From Euphorbia lathyris (Eukaryota; Streptophyta; Magnoliopsida; Malpighiales; Euphorbiaceae): a stretch of DNA of 64,000 nt. The notes below the pieces were generated by a model. That model ran no database searches. It saw nothing but the letters and a program-made list of their open reading frames with translations, and had not been told where the DNA came from. A program made the position numbers and the translations under genes. Location of the stretch: contig NC_088914.1 in the NCBI RefSeq assembly GCF_963576675.1, positions 85,558,441-85,622,440 on the forward strand, in the 5' to 3' direction. This document shows positions 11,438 to 20,203 of the stretch, piece by piece (within the stretch, counting starts at the first letter, position 1; every line of letters begins with the position of its first letter).

Positions 11438-12583
11438 ATGGATACCGTTCGCGCAGACGTCATCATTAAGCGGTTGTGGTTTCGCGAGAGTAATCGGCTT
11501 GTCAGACAGTTTGATCAGCTACGAGTAGACAGTTTCGAATCGGTAGTCGTGGCTTCTGAATCATCTTCGTCTGGGTATACTCAGTCCTCCGTCAGTATGT
11601 CTGCAACCGACGAAAAAGTGGCTGAATTGGAAAACTCTGTGAACAATATCAATGATCAGCTGGCCGCGATCTTGGCCCAGCTGGCTGAGCTGGCACTGAA
11701 GGACAACAAGAGTGGTAGTAAGCGTGCTGAGAATAAGGTGAACGATGGCCCTCGCTTTGGGAATGAGGATGATTATCAGGATTATATCCGAAAACAGCTG
11801 GAGAAAGAGAAAGCTAAGGAAGAGGAGTGGAAGCAACACATCACGCAGGAGGTGCAGGACTTGCGCGGAGGAAGTTCCGGAAGTCAGGACTTTTATAACT
11901 TGAAGAATTGTTTATCGGCAACGGCATTACCTTTGAAATTTCGGCTCTCTGACATGAAGAAGTTCGATGGAACCGGAGATCCCACTGCCCACATGAATCA
12001 GTATGTCGCCGTGATGAAGCACATGATCCTGATGGAGGATCAAGTCCTGGGGCTGTTTAACACTTATCTAGAGGGGGCGGCCCTCACATGGTTTCATGCA
12101 TTGCCGATGGTAACAAAGAGGGATTGGAAGGAATTAGCGAAGTCATTCATCGCTCAGTATAGCTTCAACACCATGCTTGAGGTCACTTTGAAGGAGTTAG
12201 AAAGCACTAAGCAACAGGCTGGGGAATCTTTTTCCGATTTTGTGAAAAGATGGAGGGCTAAGGCCGCGGTTATGAAGCAGAAGCCGCTTGAACAAGATCA
12301 GATTCGAATGGTGGTTGGCAACACATTGCCGTATATTAAGAATGAGTTGCGGTATATGCCGTTTACCGATTTCAATCAGATGTATAGTTGTGCCTTGACC
12401 GTTAAGGAGGATAGAGAGCCAAAGAAAGCTTATACCAAGTGGACGAAATCGGGATATAGTGCTGGAGGGCCAAGTGCGAATATAGAATCCGCAGCAGTGA
12501 AAGTGCTTGATCTTAATGCTATTGAAAAGAGGCGGTTCGCCAAGTTTGATCAGACCTACGCCAAAGTTTTTGAACGTTTGTAG
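11438..12583 (+). CDS. Gag of the Tat/Ogre element: first capsid-like domain
   Basis: 381 codons from an ATG at 11438. The N-terminus (about residues 50-140) is rich in Glu, Lys and Gln and likely coiled-coil (VAELENSVNNINDQLAAILA). A full retrotransposon Gag domain follows at about residues 165-330, with KKFDGTGDPTAHMNQYV, FNTYLEGAALTWFHAL, DWKELAKSFIAQY and SFSDFVKRWRAKA. The protein would form the virus-like particle shell around the element RNA in the cytoplasm. The frame is closed by TAG at 12581, but the same frame continues through 12584-12706, passing one more TAG at 12638, and encodes a zinc-knuckle-like CEFHSSYGHTIENC. The natural product was therefore probably a longer Gag fused to Pol. 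Confidence 0.9.
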   Translation: MDTVRADVIIKRLWFRESNRLVRQFDQLRVDSFESVVVASESSSSGYTQSSVSMSATDEKVAELENSVNNINDQLAAILAQLAELALKDNKSGSKRAENKVNDGPRFGNEDDYQDYIRKQLEKEKAKEEEWKQHITQEVQDLRGGSSGSQDFYNLKNCLSATALPLKFRLSDMKKFDGTGDPTAHMNQYVAVMKHMILMEDQVLGLFNTYLEGAALTWFHALPMVTKRDWKELAKSFIAQYSFNTMLEVTLKELESTKQQAGESFSDFVKRWRAKAAVMKQKPLEQDQIRMVVGNTLPYIKNELRYMPFTDFNQMYSCALTVKEDREPKKAYTKWTKSGYSAGGPSANIESAAVKVLDLNAIEKRRFAKFDQTYAKVFERL

Positions 12584-12706
12584 AAAAAGGGATTGTTGAA
12601 AGCCCTTACTCCTTATAACAAAGCTCCACCTACTCCGTAGATACAGGCTAGAGGGTATTGTGAATTCCACAGCAGTTATGGGCATACAATTGAGAATTGC
12701 GAGAGG
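12584..12706 (+). pseudogene. Gag-Pol junction: zinc-knuckle-like motif interrupted by TAG
   Basis: In frame with both the preceding and following open frames. Residues read KKGLLKALTPYNKAPPTP, then a TAG at 12638-12640, then ARGYCEFHSSYGHTIENCERL. The C-x2-H...GH-x4-C spacing is the Tat-lineage variant of the nucleic-acid-binding knuckle. Both this TAG and the one at 12581 could each arise from a CAG glutamine codon by one C-to-T change, which fits decay at methylated CHG sites. Programmed readthrough cannot be excluded from sequence alone. Confidence 0.75.
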
Positions 12707-15700
12707 TTGAAACACGAAATCCAAGATTTAATCGAGGAGAAGAAGATAGCTGATCCTTCATCAGCGAACCCTTCCGTTAGGCGTAATCCATTGCCTAATC
12801 ATAGGGTGAACATGATCGGAGTTGGTCTGAAAGAAGGTGTGGTGATGGAATCCTTCGAGGAGAATGTAGAGGAGTTGTTGGACTCCGACGAAAGGAACAG
12901 CGTGGGAAATGGTCTATATGTGTCCTTCCTTGGCGAAGAACAAGAGGATGAACTGATGGGAGAGGGATTGGATGGTGGAGCACCGTATGATGAAGATAGT
13001 GCTGAAGAGACCGGAAAAGGGTCGTCTCGGACTATTGTGCCTAATTTGGGTCTGTTTAGTGGAGGAAGAAATCCCGAGGTACACTTGCGTGAATATATGC
13101 ACGACATGTTTGTTGAATCATTCGGAGTGGATGAGATTGCCCAGTGGTTCCACCATTCGCTGGTAGGCGAGCCTTTGGAATGGTTCCACTCATTATCCGA
13201 CTCTTGCAAGCATGATTGGGATCGGTTGTCAGATTTATTCTTAGAAAAGTACCAAAGAGCTGAAGACAAAACCGCAGAGCGCTTTGCAATGCAGATCGGA
13301 CCTATCAAGCGTCCGTTACCGAGGGTTAGCAAGTATAATGGCAACAAAGATCCCATGGAACACCTTCACTTCTACTTATCGGTCATGGCACCTTTGGGTT
13401 TTAAGGAAGAAGAGATCACCAGCTTATTCTGCAATTCGTTGATGGGTGAACCGTTAATGTGGTATATGTCACTGCCGATGTATGTTAAGACCGATTGGGC
13501 GGCAATGACGAAGAGATTTATCAAAGAATATACGGTATGGATGCTGGCGGAGCAAACCCCGGATTCCCCTTCTTACCAAACACCCGATGCGGTGTTAGCA
13601 ATGCCTAGGTATGGTGGATACCAGGATCCTGTTGAGCATGCAAGGTTATTCCGCAACCATATGTATGATGCCGGATTTCCTCAATGTGAATTGCATGAAC
13701 ATTTTCCGGAAACCCTAATGGGAGAAGCCTTGTTGTGGCACCAAGGCCTATCAGAGGAGGAAATGGGTCATTGGGTACCGCTTAGGAGTGCCTTTGTGGC
13801 AAGATATGAGATGTATATTCCGTGGATGGGATCCCTGGAAGATCTGGATAGGATCAGGCAATTCCCCAAGGAACCATTTTTGGACTACGCTAGGAGGTGG
13901 AGGCACCGTTATGAGCAGTGTCACGAAACAATGAGCGATAAGGTGCAGTTTATGTGCATACAACGAGGTGCTATTCCGTTGGTGGCAAGGAGAATGAGCA
14001 GAGTGTCCCTCCGTGATTATGATGAGTTGATAGGTTGGGCTTTGTATGGATCAGCAGATCCCTTTTATTTGAATCCAAACGTTCCTCATGTTATGGATTT
14101 AATGATTGTGGTCATTTGGGAGAGTTCTTCGGATGAGGAAGAGGCTAATCGGAGGATTCCTATTAACATTTGGGATGAATCTGACGATGAGCCGGAAATC
14201 GCCGTTATGACAAGGTCGGGTCGAGTGGTCGAAGGAAAGGCACCTATGGTTGAGACCGAGATAGGAGAAGGGTCGGCTCCTAAGCCAGACGACCAAGTTC
14301 TTGAGCAGTTGAAGAAGACACAAGCTAAGTCCACGGTGTGGGAAGTTTTATGCCATTCTAAGTACCATCGTGAGAACCTGATGAAAGAGCTGCAGAATTT
14401 GGTCATTTCTACCGATATTGAGCCGGCAGCGCTAGTAGGGGCAATCATGGCCCGAAAGAAAACTGAAATCACATTTACCGATGAGGATCTCCCAGAAGAG
14501 GGGAAGGCTCACAATAAGCCTTTGTACATCCGAGCGGAAATCAACGGGAAGAAGACTAGCTGTGTGATGGTCGATGATGTATTGGCTATTAATGTTTGCC
14601 CATTAAAACTCTTGTCGAAGTTGGGAGTGGAAAGAGGAGACTTGACAGCCTCTGAAACTGTGATTAGAGCATATGATGATAGCCGTAGGCATATTGAAGG
14701 AGTCTTTAAGGCCAAGTTGAAAGTGGGGCCGCATGAAGAAGAAACTGAGTTCACAGTGCTGGATATCTCGGTAACCTTTGCTGTATTGTTGGGACGCCCA
14801 TGGTTCCATAAGTTGGGAGGTGTGCCCTCCACACTCCATCAAATGATCAAGTTCCCCTTCAGGGAAGAGATAGTGACAATCAGAGCTGAGAAATTGAGTT
14901 CGGTGGCAGCATTGGGAATTGAGCCTCAACTTTTCTCCGGATTCCAAGTTTTTGGGATTTACGAGTCAAGCATGACCACCGACATGGTGAAGATGATGAA
15001 GGGAGGTTTTATCCCAGGAATGGGCTTAGGAGCACACCATCAGGGGTTGCCAGAATTTCCGGACTTTAAGAGTCAGAAAACCTGGAGGGGTTTGGGATAC
15101 GAGCATGGATGTCCGTCCAATGCAAGTAGTGAAGGAAAAGTGGGCCTAAGGAAGTATTTTGTGAATGAGGGGCATGGAAAGGTTTATTCAGGAACCCCCG
15201 AGTCATGGACTAGAATAGAAGGGAAGATTCTGTCGGGGTTCGAAATCTTCAATGATGTTGCCGACTGGGGCAAAGGAAAGGCGAGTTGCTTTATCGAGGA
15301 GATTATGATGCTAGACTTGAATGCCGAGGAGCAAGTCATCACAGTCGAAGTAACCACAGGAGCGGCGAATGAGCCTAGTACCTCCAAAGCATGTGAGAAG
15401 CCCGAGAACCTTGATGATGAAAATTGCATTACTGCTTTGTTTGAATCAGACGATGTAATCACCAATACTATCAATGAAATGAATTCTGATTTTGCTTACT
15501 TGCTTGATGTTGATCGTGATCATACCATGCATTCTCATTCATATAACATGCCTACATTTGAAATCAATGCAATAGAAATGTCAACTTTCAATCTTGGCAC
15601 GGATGAAAATCCTAAACTTATACAAATTGCTCAAGAATTAACTATTGAAGAGAGGAAAGAATTCGAGAGAATAATTAAAAAATACGAAATAGTGTTTGCT

Positions 15701-17347
15701 TGGACATACGAAGACATGCCAGGAATCGATCAATCAATTGTAACTCACCGCATTCCAACATATCCCGAGGCGAGGCCCGTAAAACAGAAGCTCCGACGCA
15801 TGAGACCAGAATGGGAAGATAAGATCAGAGAGGAAGTGAAAAAGCAGTTAGAAGCAGGGTTCATCGAAGTAATCGACTATTCTCCTTGGGTCGCAAATGT
15901 AGTGCCAATCGTGAAGAAGGATGGCAAGGTGAGAATGTGCGTTGATTATAGAGATCTTAACAAGGCATGCCCCAAGGATGAATTCGCATTACCTCATATT
16001 GACGTGTTGATCGACATTGCAGCATCAAGTGTCTTACACACGAATGTAGATGGTTTCATGGGCTACATGCAAGTTCAGATGGCCGAAAAGCACAAAGCAA
16101 AAACCTCGTTCACAACTGAGTGGGGAACATACTGTTATAGGGTGATGCCGTTTGGTTTGAAAAATGTCGGGGCAACTTACCAGCGAATGGCTATAGCACT
16201 ATTCCATGATATGATACACAAGGAGGTAGAAGTTTACGTGGATGACATGATGGTCAAGTCGGAGACAAGAGAGGGGCATTTTGTTGCACTTGAGAAGTTT
16301 CTGGCCCGAATTGCAGAATTCAAACTAAGGTTAAACCCGAAGAAGTGCTTCTTCGGCGTTTCGTCGGGGAAAATCTTGGGCTATATAATCGGAAATAAGG
16401 GAATTGAAGTGGATCCCGACAAAGTGAAGGCCATAAGAGAAATGCCAGCACCGAAGAATGAGAAAGAAGTGAGAGGGTTTCTGGGGCAAGTTCAGTATAT
16501 CAGTCGGTTCATAGCGAGACTCACCGTAATCTGCGAGCCAATCTTTAAGTTGTTAAGGAAAGACCAACCCACAATCTGGAACGATAAGTGTCAGCAAGCT
16601 TTGGAGAGCGTCCGGAACTACTTGTCTAATCCGCCAGTGCTGAGACTGCCTAAACTAGGAAAACCGCTTCTCCTCTACGTAGCGATCGAAGAGCGATCTA
16701 TTGGGGCAATGCTGGCCCAAGAGGGAGACACCGGTGTGGAGCACGCGGTGTATTATCTGAGTAAGAAGTTCCTGGAGTACGAGCTTAAGTATAACATGAT
16801 CGAAAAGACATGTGTGGCAGTAGTATGGCTAACAAAGAAACGACGGCACTATTTTCAGTCATATAAAGTGATCATTATTTCTCGGATGGACCCCGTGAAG
16901 TATCTGTACCGAACTCCGTCTTTGACAGGAAAGTTAGCCCAATGGTTACTACTTTTATCCGAGTTTGACATTGAATATGTAACGAAGAAGGTTATCAAAG
17001 GGAGGGCCGTGGCAGAGTTTTTGGCCAACCAACCTCTAAATGCAGAAGAAGAAGAGATAAGCTATGATTTCCCCGATGAGCACTTGAACGCAATAGAAGT
17101 GATACCGTGGAAAATGTTCTTCGATGGAGCGGTTAATTCGAGCGGAGCCAGAGTTGGAGTACTACTTATCTCACCGGAGGGAGAAATGATCCCGATGGCC
17201 AAGAAGTTATCCTTCCCTCTCACCAATAATATGGTCGAATATGAAGCGTGCATTTATGGTTTAGAGTCATTAGCAGCACTGGGAGCATCGTATGTCGAAA
17301 TTTGGGGTGACTCAAAGCTGATCATCGAACAGGCACAAGGAAACTGA
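12707..17347 (+). CDS. Pol polyprotein segment: three extra Gag-like modules, protease, RT, RNase H, aRNase H
   Basis: 1546 codons, same frame as gag. Residues 110-182, 200-275 and 297-450 each resemble a Gag capsid domain (FSGGRNPEVHLREY / YNGNKDPMEHLHFY / YGGYQDPVEHARLF, then GEPLEWFHSL / GEPLMWYMSL / GEALLWHQGL). The acidic linker ends in VMTRSGRV. The protease-like domain is at about 603-720, with VMVDDVLAINVCP where active Tat proteases have D-[N/G/S]-G. A G-patch-like segment follows (GGFIPGMGLGAHHQG). RT spans about 1020-1230, with YVDDMMVKS at about 16220 and intact VDYRDLNKACPKD. The first RNase H looks degenerate (LLYVAIEERSIGAM lacks the usual first Asp). The second, Tat-type RNase H has FFDGAVNSSG, NNMVEYEACIYGLE and WGDSKLII. 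A TGA at 17345 stands where this domain normally has Trp (GNWEV). The start is only the first ATG after the last stop, not a natural start. Confidence 0.92.
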   Translation: MKHEIQDLIEEKKIADPSSANPSVRRNPLPNHRVNMIGVGLKEGVVMESFEENVEELLDSDERNSVGNGLYVSFLGEEQEDELMGEGLDGGAPYDEDSAEETGKGSSRTIVPNLGLFSGGRNPEVHLREYMHDMFVESFGVDEIAQWFHHSLVGEPLEWFHSLSDSCKHDWDRLSDLFLEKYQRAEDKTAERFAMQIGPIKRPLPRVSKYNGNKDPMEHLHFYLSVMAPLGFKEEEITSLFCNSLMGEPLMWYMSLPMYVKTDWAAMTKRFIKEYTVWMLAEQTPDSPSYQTPDAVLAMPRYGGYQDPVEHARLFRNHMYDAGFPQCELHEHFPETLMGEALLWHQGLSEEEMGHWVPLRSAFVARYEMYIPWMGSLEDLDRIRQFPKEPFLDYARRWRHRYEQCHETMSDKVQFMCIQRGAIPLVARRMSRVSLRDYDELIGWALYGSADPFYLNPNVPHVMDLMIVVIWESSSDEEEANRRIPINIWDESDDEPEIAVMTRSGRVVEGKAPMVETEIGEGSAPKPDDQVLEQLKKTQAKSTVWEVLCHSKYHRENLMKELQNLVISTDIEPAALVGAIMARKKTEITFTDEDLPEEGKAHNKPLYIRAEINGKKTSCVMVDDVLAINVCPLKLLSKLGVERGDLTASETVIRAYDDSRRHIEGVFKAKLKVGPHEEETEFTVLDISVTFAVLLGRPWFHKLGGVPSTLHQMIKFPFREEIVTIRAEKLSSVAALGIEPQLFSGFQVFGIYESSMTTDMVKMMKGGFIPGMGLGAHHQGLPEFPDFKSQKTWRGLGYEHGCPSNASSEGKVGLRKYFVNEGHGKVYSGTPESWTRIEGKILSGFEIFNDVADWGKGKASCFIEEIMMLDLNAEEQVITVEVTTGAANEPSTSKACEKPENLDDENCITALFESDDVITNTINEMNSDFAYLLDVDRDHTMHSHSYNMPTFEINAIEMSTFNLGTDENPKLIQIAQELTIEERKEFERIIKKYEIVFAWTYEDMPGIDQSIVTHRIPTYPEARPVKQKLRRMRPEWEDKIREEVKKQLEAGFIEVIDYSPWVANVVPIVKKDGKVRMCVDYRDLNKACPKDEFALPHIDVLIDIAASSVLHTNVDGFMGYMQVQMAEKHKAKTSFTTEWGTYCYRVMPFGLKNVGATYQRMAIALFHDMIHKEVEVYVDDMMVKSETREGHFVALEKFLARIAEFKLRLNPKKCFFGVSSGKILGYIIGNKGIEVDPDKVKAIREMPAPKNEKEVRGFLGQVQYISRFIARLTVICEPIFKLLRKDQPTIWNDKCQQALESVRNYLSNPPVLRLPKLGKPLLLYVAIEERSIGAMLAQEGDTGVEHAVYYLSKKFLEYELKYNMIEKTCVAVVWLTKKRRHYFQSYKVIIISRMDPVKYLYRTPSLTGKLAQWLLLLSEFDIEYVTKKVIKGRAVAEFLANQPLNAEEEEISYDFPDEHLNAIEVIPWKMFFDGAVNSSGARVGVLLISPEGEMIPMAKKLSFPLTNNMVEYEACIYGLESLAALGASYVEIWGDSKLIIEQAQGN
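13034..14056 (+). other. Three tandem Gag capsid-like modules inside pol
   Basis: Module 2 covers 13034-13252, module 3 covers 13304-13531 and module 4 covers 13595-14056. All share the pattern aromatic-x-Gly-x3-Pro-x2-His near the start and S-L-x-G-E-P/A-L-x-W about 40 residues later, then a W-x2-L/M-x3-F-x3-Y helix. Modules 2 and 3 are short, matching only the N-terminal half of the family. Module 4 is full length and keeps the C-terminal half (PFLDYARRWRHRYEQC). They differ a good deal in sequence, so the duplications are old or of separate origin. They lie after the zinc knuckle and before the protease, where other Tat elements have a short linker. Confidence 0.8.
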
Positions 17348-17395
17348 GAAGTAAGGGAAGAAAGGCTACGTCCATATCTAGATCAGCTAGAGGGG

Positions 17396-18832
17396 TTGGC
17401 GCAAAGATTCAAGGAGTGTCGTTTCTATCATATTCCTCGAGCGCAGAACCAGGCAGCGGATGCTTTGGCCACTTTGGTGTCAGTTTGGGACAACCCCCGG
17501 AACCTTGCCTCGAAACTGTTGGTATTAAGGAGATCTCACAAACCATGCTACGAAGATGTAATGCTGTTAGGGGCACATGAAAAACCATGGTATTTCGATA
17601 TCGTGAACTTCATGAAGAGTGGAACATATCCGACAAAGTCAGAACCCATGGATCAAGCTGTGATTAGAAGGTTAGCTCGGCAGTTCGTCATCCACAATGA
17701 CTTGCTTTACAAAAGGCACATCGACGGGTTACAACTAAGGTGCTTGGATGCGGGAGAAGCCCGCGAGGCAATGGAATCAGTACACTCAGGAATTTGTGGG
17801 GCCCATATGGGCGGAGCGGTGTTAGCCAAGAAAATCATCAGACAAGGCTTCTATTGGCTCACCATGGAAAGAGATTGTAACGAGTATGCGAAGAAATGCC
17901 ACAATTGTCAAATCCACGGCGATTGTAGTCATCTTCCAGCCATGGAATTACATGTGTTAGCACCTATTTGGCCATTCGCCGCTTGGGGCATTGACATCAT
18001 TGGTGAGGTAAGGCCTAATGCTTCGAATGGGCACAAGTTTATTGCAGTCGCCATCGATTACTTCACCAAATGGGTAGAGGCAGAGTCATTTAGCAAATTG
18101 GGATCCAAGCAGATGAGAAAGTTCATTGAGAAACACTTGATCACCAGGTTTGGAGTGCCTCATCACATGATTACGGATAATGGGGTCCAGTTTCAGGGGG
18201 AAGTAAGAAGTCTCTTCCGAGAATATGGCATTGAACATCACAAGTCTTCTCCGTACCGTCCACAAGCTAATGGAGCAGTAGAAGCAGCTAATAAGAACCT
18301 TGAGAGAATTCTCGTAAAAACGGCGGAATCACATCGGAATTGGCATGAGCAGCTCCCATTCGCATTATGGGCTTATCGTACGACAGTTAGAACCTCGACT
18401 GGGGCAACGCCGTTCTCCTTGGTATACGGGACAGAAGCAGTTCTCCCAATTGAGATCGAAAAGCGATCGTTGAGAATCGTAGTGGAAGCAGAAATTCCCA
18501 AGACAGAATGGGTGAAGAGACGATGTGAGCAGTTGGCTTTAGTGGACGAGAAAAGGATGGAAGCCCTTTACCATGTACAGTTATATCAAAGAAGGATGGC
18601 TCGAGCTTTCAATAAAAAAGTCAAGACCAGCCCTATCAAAGAAGGAGATTTGGTGCTGAAACAGATCCGTGTGACGCACACCGACCCTATGGGCAAGTTT
18701 AAACCTAACTGGGAAGGGCCGTTCTTCGTGAAGAAGATACTAAGCAAAGGAGCGGTGAAGTTAACTACTATGGACGGCATGGAATTCTCTGAACCTACCA
18801 ACCTGGATAGGCTTAAGAAATACTTTTCGTAA
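17396..18832 (+). CDS. Integrase of the Tat/Ogre element
   Basis: 478 codons, in the same frame as the rest of pol. Only the TGA at 17345 separates them, so the true protein would be continuous. The first 25 residues finish the second RNase H (RAQNQAADALATL). The HHCC zinc domain is seen as HSGICGAHMGG...CHNCQIHGD. The catalytic core has D in WGIDIIGEV, D in ITDNGVQFQG and E in NGAVEAANKNL, an intact D,D-E triad. The C-terminus (LKQIRVTHTDPMGKFKPNWEGPFFVKKIL) is the GPY/F-like module, and no chromodomain is present. The enzyme would insert the cDNA into chromosomal DNA. The stop is followed at once by an A-run of about 18. Confidence 0.92.
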   Translation: MAQRFKECRFYHIPRAQNQAADALATLVSVWDNPRNLASKLLVLRRSHKPCYEDVMLLGAHEKPWYFDIVNFMKSGTYPTKSEPMDQAVIRRLARQFVIHNDLLYKRHIDGLQLRCLDAGEAREAMESVHSGICGAHMGGAVLAKKIIRQGFYWLTMERDCNEYAKKCHNCQIHGDCSHLPAMELHVLAPIWPFAAWGIDIIGEVRPNASNGHKFIAVAIDYFTKWVEAESFSKLGSKQMRKFIEKHLITRFGVPHHMITDNGVQFQGEVRSLFREYGIEHHKSSPYRPQANGAVEAANKNLERILVKTAESHRNWHEQLPFALWAYRTTVRTSTGATPFSLVYGTEAVLPIEIEKRSLRIVVEAEIPKTEWVKRRCEQLALVDEKRMEALYHVQLYQRRMARAFNKKVKTSPIKEGDLVLKQIRVTHTDPMGKFKPNWEGPFFVKKILSKGAVKLTTMDGMEFSEPTNLDRLKKYFS

Positions 18833-18868
18833 AAAAAAAAAAAAAAAAGAAAGAAAAATTCCCGATAG

Positions 18869-19016
18869 GTTGAAAACCCGTAAAGGGCGGCCTATGTAAC
18901 AATAAGGGACATCCCAGTGGGTGAAAACCCGAAAGGGCGCTCATTTGAAAATTCCGGGATAATAAGAGGAGAGTTGAAAAATCGCTGGGATCTGAAAACC
19001 GAAAAAAGGCGGGTCC
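18869..19016 (+). other. Three structured GAAAACCCGAAAGGG-like motifs after pol
   Basis: Related motifs at 18869-18893, 18919-18942 and 18988-19016 each read roughly G-x-TGAAAACC(C)-GAAA-(G)GGCG. The second contains CCCGAAAGGG, a short stem closed by a GNRA-type loop. The first has CCCGTAAAGGG and the third is decayed. They begin about 35 nt after the integrase stop. An RNA function such as dimerisation, export or packaging is possible but unproven. Confidence 0.55.
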
Positions 19017-19291
19017 TGGTATCAGTAGTTGTATCTTGAGCAATTATAAAAATAATGTATAAGCGGCTAAGTATTTCTGTTGTTTGTAAATAAATAAAGG
19101 CATGAATATATTTGAAGAGAATGATTGGAATTATTATGATCGACTGAATGCATGGTATTGTAAGTCATGAGTTATACATTTCTTTTCCCCACCACCAAAT
19201 AAAAAGTCTACCCAAATATCTTTGTCACATATACCCGCCGTACATCACGGTAGTACTAATAAAGTTGTAAACCGAAATAATGACGGGACTA

Positions 19292-19696
19292 TCAATGAGA
19301 AGGAATCCCAAAGTCCCAAAAACCCTCAAACGAATCAAAGCCTCCGAAGTAAGGTTCCCGCTCCCCGGCAACTCGGCGGCTCTCCACCGCAATCCGCAAA
19401 CTCCCCTCACCAGCTCGCTGGGCTTCTATATCCACATGGCTCCTCTCCTCGGCTGCTCGGCCTCGCTCCTCCCAGTTGGAGCACTCATCCTCCCTATCCC
19501 GACAACGACGTCCGGTCTTAGCATTAGCATCCAGTAGCCACTCCCCTTGCCCAACTGCCACGTTCTCCTGTAATCTTCGGTCAATAGAATGGAGGTCTCC
19601 CTGTAAAGAAAATAGGAGGGAAGCAATGTATAAAAAAAAAAAAGAAGAGAAAAAGAGAGAAAAATATTCATTCATAATCATGTGCATACATATCAC
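19292..19696 (-). other. Possible antisense ORF in the Tat/Ogre 3' region
   Basis: Minus-strand open frame of 134 codons, overlapped by plus-strand frames of similar length. A good splice acceptor (pyrimidine tract then TTTACAG) lies near 19600. Downstream of it the frame is charged and helix-prone (RRLQENVAVG, CSNWEERGRAAEERSH). Several Tat-lineage elements are known to carry an antisense gene in this interval. I recognise no domain here, so this may be coincidence. Confidence 0.25.
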
Positions 19697-19837
19697 TACA
19701 CTAGGTCATACCATAAAAATATTCACCAGGTGAGGGGCGTGACTCAAGTCAAGCCGCATGCAGAAATACGCGGATAGCTCCAAGAAATCCGTGTGAGTTT
19801 AGGCAGGCTCCGATAGGTAAATTAAAATTCGATCAAT

Positions 19838-20013
19838 GGGCACAGACCCCGGTACGGACTGCGGTCTACGGCATCATCAATGGGCACAAGCCCCGCTACG
19901 GACTGTGGTCTACGGCATCACTAACGGGCACAAGCCCCGCTACGGACTGTGGTCTACGGCATCATTAATAGGCACAAGCCATGCTACGGGCTTCGGTCTA
20001 CGGCATCATCGAC
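19838..20013 (+). repeat. Tandem repeat family A, 44 bp x 4
   Basis: Copies begin at 19838, 19882, 19926 and 19970 at exact 44-bp spacing. The core is GGGCACAAGCCCCGCTACGG followed by a CTGYGGTCTACGGCATCA segment. The last copy is the most diverged. Confidence 0.95.
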
Positions 20014-20047
20014 TCCGGTCAAACGTGGACAATCCTGGTAAAAAGAA

Positions 20048-20195
20048 GCGACTGCTGTCACAAACTCTCGGACGAGTGATAAAGCCCAAATATCAAAGCG
20101 ACTGCGGTCAAAAACTCTCGGACGAGTGATAAAGCCCGAATATCAAAGCGACTGCGGTCAAAAACTCTCGGACGAGTGATAAAGCCCAGCTATCA
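20048..20195 (+). repeat. Tandem repeat family B, 50 bp x 3
   Basis: Copies begin at 20048, 20098 and 20148. The core is GCGACTGCGGTCAAAAACTC followed by a TCGGACGAGTGATAAAGCCC segment. Copies two and three are nearly identical, so the duplication is recent. Confidence 0.95.
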
Positions 20196-20203
20196 TCAAC
20201 AAA

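Noticed and set aside
12197..12724. Minus-strand open frame of 175 codons over the gag/pol junction
   Set aside because: Shadow of the plus-strand gag frame; composition has no domain and many other such shadows exist along 12.8-15.5 kb.
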